Below, in pieces: positions 9,846 through 18,544 of a stretch of 64,000 bases of DNA. Under the pieces are notes generated by a model, which saw only the letters and a list, made by a program, of their open reading frames with translations, was not told the origin of the DNA and did no database searches. The position numbers were made by a program, and so were the translations under genes. Source of the stretch: Euphorbia lathyris (Eukaryota > Streptophyta > Magnoliopsida > Malpighiales > Euphorbiaceae); contig NC_088913.1 in the NCBI RefSeq assembly GCF_963576675.1, positions 90,333,001-90,397,000 on the forward strand, written 5' to 3'. Positions within the stretch are counted from its first letter, which is position 1; the number at the start of each line of letters is the position of its first letter.

Positions 9846-10169
9846 ACGCAGGGCGTACCCCATGGCACGCCCCGCTTCCCTTCATTTTTATGCTTAAAAA
9901 CAGTTCAGAAACTCAAACACGCGGGGCGTCCCCTAATTGCGCCCCGCGTATTTGAGTCTCTGCCTAAAAACATCACCAAACATACTGGTTACGCGTGGCG
10001 CCCCTGTGGGCACGCCCCGCGTGTCCCAGTTAATTAAGCAATAATCAGACCAGGAGCAGCAACATGCAGGGCGTCCCCTTTGGTACGCCCTGCGTGTTTC
10101 CGCCTCTGGTCCCAACGTGTTTAAATAAACACCTTTTGCGCAGGGCGCCTCTTCTGGCACGCCCTGCGT
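9846..10169 (+). promoter_or_regulatory. Phased inverted GC-motif pairs, downstream cluster
   Basis: Five pairs start at 9846, 9919, 9991, 10064 and 10138 (steps 73, 72, 73, 74 bp), each with a second inverted motif 20-21 bp on. The layout is the same as at 7684-8294 but sits 3' of the 422-aa ORF. A lone relic (ACGCGGAGGGCC) follows near 10278. Confidence 0.75.
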
Positions 10170-11638
10170 GGGGACCAGCGATCTGGGCCCCCCTTCTTTT
10201 CTAGCCTTCTCTTCATTTTTGCTTTTGTTTTTTTTATTTTCTTTTGCGACGTTTTTGGAATTAACGTCACCTTTAAACACGCGGAGGGCCGTGCAACCCC
10301 GCACTTTCAGTTTGTTTTGCACTAAAAACAAAAACAAAAATCAAATAACATCAAAATAATCAAACAAAATTATTAGCTCATAAATCATTCCGACACACCA
10401 CCTCCCTCGGAAATTAATTAAAGTTCTGTTATTTGTCGTTAAAAATAAAAGTGTTGGAACATAAAGGAATGATTCGATAAAGAAATTTTAGTCTTGGTTC
10501 CGAAGTTAGGGAATTTATGCAAAATGTAGGTTTGTACTAATTAAAAGCATTTGAGTCCTAACCCACGGGTCATCTCCATAATAAAGGTTAAAAAGGCAAT
10601 AAAAACGGGATAGTTGAGAATTTAGAGAAAACTTGATAGTACACAATTTAAACCCGAATCTTTGTGAGGTATTTTTGAGCCTAAAAGAGTTCATACGAGA
10701 ACTCTAATTCTTTCACAATTTTTCGAGAGCTTTGACTTCACTCGACTCATAGAATTTGCATCCAATACCGGGTTAAGTACACTTACTTTTGGTAAAAAAC
10801 GGCAATAGATGATAAACCGAACCCACTTAGGCTAATTTTTCCTAATTGATTTTTCTCGTTTTCATTAAACATTAGGAAACCCCTTCGAGCCTAATAACCC
10901 ATTTTTTGTTAATACCCTTTTATCATTCAACCCCTTTTTCCTCTTGTCCAAATACCGACAAAATCAATTTGCACCCGAATTATCCGAAATAAGTCACGGC
11001 CTTAACAAACGAGCATCAAAAGCCTTCAAAATATTGTTTTTGTGCCTCTATCAAAACAAAGGATACAATAAAAATAAAAAGGCATTCTCAAGCTCCACCC
11101 GAGCAAATTTTGAAGTACATCTTGTAAAATTCACTAAGGTCGAAGAAAAACACGGTGCGATTATAAGTCGATATTTTGGAACTTGAGTTTCTCAAAAAAC
11201 CCACTGAAAAGCCTCCCACATTACAACCCCCCTCCGGTTTCGTTTTTAATATTACCTAAACCATAAAAGTAGGAGGAAAAACCCGGATAAAAATGCAAAT
11301 TCAGCATGATCTCGAGTAAGTGCAAAGAAGAGCGATAAAACACTGACCCACCTAAAATTGAGCGTAAGAGCGAAATCCCTTGGTGGGGTACTATCGGGTT
11401 CTCAAAAGATAATCAACCCCCGTTAATATTGCCTATTAGCCTTAACCATGGAGGTCTCAAACAAGTTTTGTACTCAATTGTTTGCGTAGTTACTTACCGA
11501 AACCTTTGCATAAAACCATTGCTTTGAAACCACGCACTTGGTAAAACCCCGAAGGTTTGTTTCTTAATCATCTCAATCCATTGTCTTTCGATTTCTTTTT
11601 ACTTGAGGACAAGTAAAACTTTAAAGTCCGAGGAGGTT
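10170..11638 (+). other. Athila-like 3' non-coding region and polypurine tract
   Basis: No ORF above 80 codons with support. The last part (ACTTGAGGACAAG at ~11601, then AAAGTCCGAGGAGGT immediately before the 3' LTR) matches the conserved pre-LTR segment and polypurine tract of Athila-type elements. Confidence 0.65.
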
Positions 11639-13287
11639 TGATAGGGGCATTTCGTCCCTATCTTTTAGCGTGGTTTACGGTTTATTTTCGAGCTAAATAA
11701 ATAAGTTTAATTACGAAAATAATGCGTTTTAATAAAATAATGAAATAAAAATAAAAACCGAGCTTTCGGGTAATTTCCTTTATTTTTAGTTGAATTTAGA
11801 GAATAAAATGTCAAGCTAACTCGGCTCGTGAGAAGTGTATTTCGCAGGTACAAAATACAATACACGCAGGGCGTATCCCCATCCACGCGGGGCGTGCAGA
11901 CAAGTGAGTCAGAAATGATTGATCAATCCTGAACCACCACATGGAATCTACTCAGCACATGCAGGGCGTGTCAACCACCACGCAGGGCGTATGGTGTTTG
12001 TCAGGAAATGATTAACCCAATCCTGAAAGTCAGACTGCATTGTCCCCTAAGTCAACTATCAATACGCAGGGCGTGTTTTGGGACACGCGGGGCGTACATA
12101 GGGTAATTCGAGCAATAAAATACCAGGAGCTCAAACACGCGGGGCGTATAGCAAGACACGCAGGGCGTCTCCTCCCATACGCAGGGCGTGACCTAAGAAT
12201 TCTGCACCAAATTATGTACCTCCATACTTGTACCTTGTGAAGTTACAATTCTACCCCTAGCTTGATGTATAAATAAGAGTGACTAGCACTCATTTTGGAG
12301 ACACCTCTACCACTACCTTCTATCTTCTACTTCTTTGTATAGTTTGAGTTTGAGATTCAGTTTATGTAATAAGACTCTCCCCTTTCGGGCTTGTTCGTTG
12401 ATCCCGACATTCCGTCAAAGCTCCGTTCCTTCTCCGTTCACCAAGCTCGAGAGTTCCACCTCCAAGTCCTAAGCGACGGACTTGAGTCCGGTTGGCTAGT
12501 TCCGAGGGCCGATTCTTCCCTCTTCGCTTGCTAACTAGCTTGCACTCTTCCTATGTACTAGGCTCGGTTGTATTCATCATTTTTATTCTCCATATTTATA
12601 ATATATGATTTGTAATTTCCGTTTCTATACACGTGTTAATGTTTATTACTTGCTTTGATACTTATAATTGACTATTGTGTAGGGGAACGCGATTTTCGAC
12701 GCCATTCGGGCTATCTTTAGGGATTCATATAGGTGTTGCCTTACCGGAAGTGACGCTCTGGAAACCGTAGGAATTGACACACCACGAAACTTACGGGCCC
12801 TAGTTTCTGATCCCCATTATTAGACACGCCTTGACTAGGAATCACGTAGTCTAAGTACTTCACGGGTTGGTCGAACTACACGTAGTCGTCTTTGCAAGAG
12901 TAGATTATTAATCATATATATTCGGAGTCTTTGTTTGTCATATTTATAACTTATCGTCGCCATTGCACTTTGTAGAGTATTCGTTATATAAAATCTGTCT
13001 CACCAATAGTTTAGGAGTAGTTGGTAGTCGTCACCAAAACCCTTTAAAGTATTCACCGCTTAAATAACGTATAGAACCGAGTCGTTTAATACTTGTAGTT
13101 ATAAATCCCGTGGATTCGATACCCGGTCTTAACCGGATTATTACTTGATACGATGGGGTACACTTGCCCCTAAGTAGTCGTGACGTCTAGTGAATTTAGA
13201 GCATTTATAAAGATCAAATCCATAGTCCCGTAGCTCACTCATATCACACCAACATCCGTAAACACACACCTAGACTGCACGCTATCA
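11639..13287 (+). repeat. Athila-like 3' LTR
   Basis: 1,649 bp, the same length as the 5' LTR. It carries the same nine-motif array (11864-12189) and TATA box (TATAAATAAG, 12268). Differences from the 5' copy are mostly transitions. Confidence 0.9.
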
Positions 13288-13292
13288 CTCTC

Positions 13293-13384
13293 TCTCTCTC
13301 TCTCTCTCTCGGTCGATTCTCTCTCTCTACTTTTCTTGTTCTTCACAAACTAACCTTATTCCAACATGGTATCAGAGCAGGACA
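13293..13384 (+). repeat. Outer Copia 5' LTR, right part, and PBS
   Basis: Resumes in a CT microsatellite after the TSD and ends CCAACA at 13366. TGGTATCAGAGC at 13367-13378 is the initiator-Met tRNA primer site typical of Ty1/copia elements. Confidence 0.85.
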
Positions 13385-13394
13385 AGGTTCAAAC

Positions 13395-13513
13395 ATGTCT
13401 GGCTCAGCTTCCGCATCCATATCGAGTAACTCACTTTCTCAAGTGGCGTCTGGTTCATCTGAACAGCAGTCGCAATCAGTTTTTAACGCCAGAATTTCAT
13501 CTCCTACGGCGGT
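13395..13513 (+). pseudogene. Outer Copia gag, N-terminal fragment
   Basis: ATG at 13395 opens a Ser-rich Copia gag leader (MSGSASASIS...). After 40 codons it is cut by the Tat element's LTR. The frame resumes at 34146, after the duplicated GCGGT, where it soon meets a stop. The clean resumption across the insertion supports the TSD call. Confidence 0.75.
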
Positions 13514-13934
13514 TGTAGACACCGAGTCGGAGGACCTGTGACGAAAACCTGAAACAAGACGGTCGAAGCGATTGGTTCCGGAAGTTTTTGAAAAAAATAT
13601 AAAGAATAATAAGCAAAGAAAATTAACGGCAGGGCACGGGTGCTTAGCGGCATCCTGCACGCGGACGACAATGGTCGAACGCCCGCTCGGCGGCACGGGA
13701 CGTGCGCTCGGCGTCCGTCGGACGCATCGCGAGTGGCACGCCCCTGACGTCCGAATAATGCTCGGGTCTAGTGGCACGGTGCGCGCTCTCGTGGGCCATT
13801 GGGCGTGCGCGCCCGGTGGCGCGAAACACGTGTTCGGCGGCCGCGACGTGTGAGCGTTCGACGGCGCGATACGCGCGCTCGGCGGCCGCGGGGTGCGCGT
13901 ACCCGACGGCGTGAGACGCGCCCCGAAGGTCGTC

Positions 13935-14230
13935 GGGCGAGCGCCCAACCACGTCGGGCGAACGCCCAACGAACGTGGGGCGAACACCCAACGATGGTAG
14001 GGCGCAGGCGTCCCAACATTGCGTTGGGCGCTCGCCCAACAATTGTCGGGCGATCGCCCAACGAATGTTGGGCGACCGCCCAACATTGTTGGGCGCTCGC
14101 CCAACGCCGTTGGGCGATCGCCCAACAATTGTTGGGCGATCACCCAACGAATGTTGGGCGGCCGCCCAACATTCCTTGGGCGGCCGCCCAACAACTTTGG
14201 GCGACGCCCAATTTTATTTGGGCGTCGCCC
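13935..14230. promoter_or_regulatory. Array of 14 GGGCGNNCGCCC dyads at ~21-bp spacing
   Basis: Core palindromes start at 13935, 13956, 13978, 14000, 14026, 14048, 14070, 14091, 14112, 14134, 14156, 14178, 14199 and 14220. Steps are 21-22 bp except one of 26. The flanks are mostly GTT...AAC, so many units are 16-18-bp perfect palindromes. The last two form a 14-bp stem with a 6-bp loop. The array stops 23 bp before the TATA box. All six reading frames stay open through it because of the repetition; I do not regard these as genes. Confidence 0.85.
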
Positions 14231-14252
14231 AAAGTTCCGGGACCCGTTTCCC

Positions 14253-14260
14253 TATATAAG
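14253..14260 (+). promoter_or_regulatory. TATA box, Tat 5' LTR
   Basis: TATATAAG (context CCCTATATAAGGGC), conserved at 31771 in the 3' LTR. Defines the U3/R boundary ~740 bp into the LTR. Confidence 0.75.
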
Positions 14261-14940
14261 GGCACGGATCCCAAGGAAAAAAAAGAGGGGGGAGGCTTTT
14301 TGGGAAAAACTTTCTCACTCTAAACATTTTTAGAGAGAGAGAGAGTGGATTTTTTTGAGAAAAATATTTTTTTTTCTCAAAAATTCCAAATTTCCTAAAT
14401 TCAATTTTTACTAAATTTTTATTAATATCGGGAGCTCGCGGTTCGTGGAATCAATCGGCTTCGACTGTCAGATACCGAATCAAAGGTATTATCCGAGGAC
14501 TAGACTCTTTATTTTATTTGTTCTCTCCTTCTATTTATTTTTTTATGCTATAGTTTTTATTCCTTTAGTTATTTATTTATTTTGTCACGTTTTATTTAAT
14601 TAACGTATTTATTTAATTTTCGTTTCGTGTTAAATAAAACTCGGGTTTTGTTTTAAAATAAAAACCTCGTTTTGGGTATCCCAATACGAACCGTGATCCG
14701 ATAAAAAGGTAGTTCGGGTATCGAAAATGTTGTAATTATAAGTTTTTAATTTAAAAGAGGTTTCCAAATAACGTTTTAAAATAAAAACATCGTTTTAGGA
14801 ACTTCCGTTTTCGACTATGATCCATCTTTGGTAGTTCGGAAGTCCAAAACGATTGAATTAGATTTAATTTAAAGCTTTTGAATAAATCTGGAAAATATTG
14901 GAGTGCTGCTGTAATTTGCCAATTCTGTCACTAAATGCTG

Positions 14941-14967
14941 TTTACCGACGGATTTTCCGTCGGTAAA
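14941..14967. repeat. Perfect hairpin in Tat R/U5
   Basis: TTTACCGACGGA, loop TTT, then TCCGTCGGTAAA: a 12-bp perfect stem. It is conserved at 32458-32484 in the 3' LTR. It lies ~690 nt downstream of the TATA box, so it would be in the transcript. Confidence 0.7.
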
Positions 14968-16622
14968 TCTGCCAAAATGTAAAAAATGTCATTTCAGTCC
15001 CTTTTTCTTAACTTTTAGACTTTTAATCCTTAGTATATATATATATAATTATGTAATATATTCTTTTCAAATTGTTTTAAAACTTTAACATATATAATTA
15101 TTTTAGGAGATTGGTATTCCATTTTTATTCTAATTTTTTTTGTATATGTACATATTACTTTCCTTTTTATTATTATTCATTTAAATTACATTAAATTCTA
15201 TTTTAAATGTTATTTACTTAGGAATTTTGGGAGATAATTAGTAGATATTGGGGGATGAAATATAGTCTTTTTGACAATAGGATTATATTAGCTATGTATA
15301 TATATAGTTTTGGGGTATATTTGGGTTATCTTAATTATTGTTAAATAAAATTATTTTGAGTGATAAATGCTATTTTCCTATTTATGAATTTCATTCACTA
15401 TTTTCTTATGTTTAAAGTATAAATATATTATTTTCATTATTCTTTCTTATATATGTATTAGATAGTATATTTTCTTTTACTCTTATTTTATGTCTTTTGG
15501 GCTAAAATGTGTAAATATATATCTATATTATTCTCTTTATTTCTTTTGGTTATTTATAAGTCCATGTTTCAAATGGGCTTCACTTGGAAAAATTAATTTT
15601 TGGACCTAAATGTGTTTATTGATGTAATTATAATAGTTAGAGAGTCCATTAAATAAGTGGGGAAAATGAGTTACAAAAAGAGTGTTTTCAATTAAATTAT
15701 TTAAGCTAATGAGCTTTCTTAAATCTCTAATGTAGATAAATAGAGTCATTTTGGTTGATATTTCAAATCGTTTTCTAAACACCACGTTTTAAAATCTTAG
15801 TCCGTTCCAACGACGGATTAAGCGAACATTGTAATCAAAATCGTTTTCTTTGTTAATAATGGAGATTTTGAATCGCTTTCTTAATGAATTTGTACAAAAT
15901 AAAATTGACTTGTATGTTTAACCACGTTTTCTTATTAAAAGGCTTTTACTTTAACGTTTTCAATCACTCGAGTCGTTCCAACGGCGATTCGGGTAAGCTT
16001 CATCAAACAGGATTTTAAAACGCACCTAAATCGTTCCAACGGCGATTAAAGTGCGAACCATGTAATAAACGTCGTTTTGGGGAAATAAGTTAATGTAGAA
16101 TAGACACACCATATAACATTTAAATACGGTTGTAAATAAATCACTTCTTTCTTCCCTATCTCTGTGTATGTATAAACATAAATGGGTGATTCTTTACTGA
16201 TGTGGCTTTTCAATATCATATGCTCAAAATGGTTTCTAAAAAGAGAAAGAAAAGGGTTTCAAATGAATTTTAAACTTAAAGAAGTATACGATTAGTCCGT
16301 TATCGCCTAACATGCTGAGTAGGAGGTCGGTGGTTCATAACCGGGCGATGTCGGGGTGCCTAGTAGCCTTTCTCCGGAAAGGAGCTAGCCTTCTCGGCTT
16401 GTACCTAAGTTTCCTGAACCCACACCGGTCTCCCGCAAGGGATCGGTGTTCATTTTCCCATTCGTGGGTGGCGACTCTTCCATATCTCCGAGCTCCGGTC
16501 CTGCCGAGCAGCTTGATTCCGCGATTGGTTGCTTTCGGTGCCAATCACCGCTTACGTCGCCATGAGGTTGTCCACCCCCCGGTCCGCCCGGGAGATTAGG
16601 CCGCGGCACCTCGTCTAACAAG

Positions 16623-16640
16623 TGGCGACTCTGTTGGGGA
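16623..16640 (+). promoter_or_regulatory. Primer binding site, Tat element
   Basis: TGGCGACTCTGTTGGGGA starts two bases after the LTR. This form is known from Ogre/Tat elements (tRNA-Arg type). Confidence 0.8.
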
Positions 16641-18544
16641 AGCGAGAAATTTGATTCCGGAAGGCATGCACTAAGCCCTTAACGGGGACGGATCGTTTTA
16701 CTTCTTTTTGTATGCATTCACGAGCATTATTGCAAACCCTTTGGGTAATTTCCGCGAAACCTCTAGCGAGAGTCCATTCGTCGCTCGAAAGAGGATAGCG
16801 TAAGTTCCCCCTTACAGTAAGGCGCCAGAGGGTCCTCATCCATTCGTTAGGGGCGAATCTGTGCGGTCCTGTGAGGTCCCGCGGTCAGCCGTGTCAGCAT
16901 ATAGTAGCCTTAGAAGTTTCCATAGGATTACCCGTTACTATTTTTGATGTGATAAATGAATCAGTTCGTGTTTTCAAACCCCCATGATACGTGTCTAATC
17001 CTAAACTATGTAAAGAAAATGAGACGACGCGTTAATATATACTCATGAATCGACATACTAGTTACCCTAAAACATCGAAACGATTTGAACTAAAGACGAC
17101 TTAGTCATCTCATATGAATGAACATGTGCGACCCGCCTTGTCCCTTTCGGTGTCCCGACGAAGGCACGTGTTCAGGAAATACGTTATGATGTAAGCACGT
17201 ATTAGTATGAATCGGTTCTGTGTTAAGGATAGTTACATTTCGATACAAGAGACTATATTAACAGTAGCCGTTATTCACATTCTTTAAATAAATTAGGATA
17301 AAACGAGATCACGACGAAACGAAAACAAAGAACATTTCTGTTTCGAACGACCTTGTTGTAACGTGAAAAGTTTCGCACAAGTAGCCCGTCCCTTCCGAAT
17401 AAAAGACGAGCTTTTACGTTATGCCTTGCGTCATTCTTAAGAGAAATGGACGTGTCCGCAAAAGGTGACTAAGAAAAGAAAAATGAACTAAAAGACCAAA
17501 ATCATTCCGAATCTGCGATATATGTCAATCCCGAGAGTAGTTAAAGAAAATAAACCAATACCGTTGAATACGTGCCTCGAACGAGTGTATACCCCGTTTA
17601 AAATCTCGAAGCCGAATTAAGCCAAACCATATAATTGCGCCATATGGACGAGACTGCGGGTTTTGACTAACGACTCGATCATTTCGACCGTTACCAAAAC
17701 TGCAAGAAATATGGCCCGATGTACGTGTTTGCTTAAATCGTGCCTAAAGAAAAGAGAACGGTGATGTCCTTGCTTTGAATAAGCATGCGATTCAACGAAA
17801 TGTTGATTTTCTATAACCACACTAAGATAATATATCCCGTGGATTGGGAAAAACAACGAATTGTAATTAGCCGAAAGATTATCGTTCGCTCAAAATAAGA
17901 CTCGCCGTCTTTTCACATAACAAAATGAGCAAACGGATCCTCGACGCTAAGAACAAACATGTTACGCGATGAGTCCGTTCCCTAAAATAAAATCCAAAAG
18001 TGATTCCATCACTAAATAAACACGTGGTTACGTCTCTCGATAGATCCAAAAGATCCCGTTGTAATCGAGACATGAACCCACGCGAATAAAAGGGAACGAG
18101 TCATTGACAATAACGAACGATTGGACTAGAAGAATAACTCGAACCACGTCTAAAAACTGAGATGCGCTCAAAGGGAGTCAAAACCCGAATTAATGCGTCT
18201 CACGAAAGGACGACAGACGAGTTATTCTGAAAGAACAATTCAACTTGGTCGATTTCTTAGTCACTGAACGTGGATACGTCAAAACAAACTGTATTGTCTG
18301 ATGAATGATTTATTTTCCCGCAATAATCGACGGCATCATGCGTCCCCTAGACCGCAATGTGAGCCAAAAAACCAAAATCCTAGGAAAGAGACCTGGACCA
18401 ACGAGTGCGTGGAGGAATAAGGGTGGAAGAGAGATGTTGTGATACATGTAAATAGAACTAACGTTTGTTCTTCTTATCTTATAATCGTAAATAAATAAAC
18501 GCACACACCACGAATCATGCATATGAAATCATGCATACATACTA
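16641..18544 (+). other. Tat element leader, no gene
   Basis: About 1.9 kb between PBS and gag with only short chance frames on either strand. Ogre elements have an extra ORF here; I do not find one. The region may be untranslated leader with packaging signals. Confidence 0.6.

Larger units (their letters stand above)
5089..13287 (+). mobile_element. Non-autonomous Athila-like Ty3/gypsy element
   Basis: Two LTRs of 1,649 bp (TGATAGGGG...CTATCA) flank a 4.9-kb interior. The target duplication CTCTC is perfect (5084-5088, 13288-13292). The PBS and the 3' motif TTGAGGACAAG then a purine run match what is known of the Athila/Tat side of Ty3/gypsy. The 422-aa ORF resembles ATHILA ORF-1 proteins. 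No protease, RT, RNase H or integrase is present, so mobilisation must have been in trans. Counting by eye I find about 30 differences between the LTRs, under 2%, so it is a young layer. Confidence 0.85.
13514..16620 (+). repeat. Tat element 5' LTR
   Basis: 3,107 bp. In order: GC-rich U3, palindrome array (13935-14230), TATA box (14253), AT-rich R/U5 with a perfect 12-bp hairpin (14941-14967), and a GC-rich end. The 24-bp length difference from the 3' LTR is close to one array unit. Confidence 0.9.

Noticed and set aside
7684..10169. A CRISPR-like array of ~73-bp spaced repeats
   Set aside because: The repeats are imperfect inverted pairs inside a plant retrotransposon; the spacers are degenerate copies of each other and there are no cas genes.
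13640..13930. GC-rich block as horizontally transferred DNA
   Set aside because: It is the U3 part of an LTR and occurs identically in both LTRs of the Tat element, so it moved with the element.
13935..14230. Resemblance of GGCGATCGCC to the cyanobacterial HIP1 octamer
   Set aside because: The central dinucleotide varies between units and the host is a plant; only a few units contain GCGATCGC, so the match is incidental.
13439..14333. Overlapping ORFs on both strands through the Tat U3 (and again at 30986-31932)
   Set aside because: All six frames stay open because the palindrome units are GC-rich and near 21 bp (seven codons) long. Repetitive GRPPN-type peptides are by-products. The same applies to the GC-rich DNA upstream.
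16312..16839. Short ORFs on both strands at the Tat LTR end (and 33832-34129)
   Set aside because: They lie in the GC-rich U5 end and PBS region; no family match, and they are duplicated only because the LTR is.
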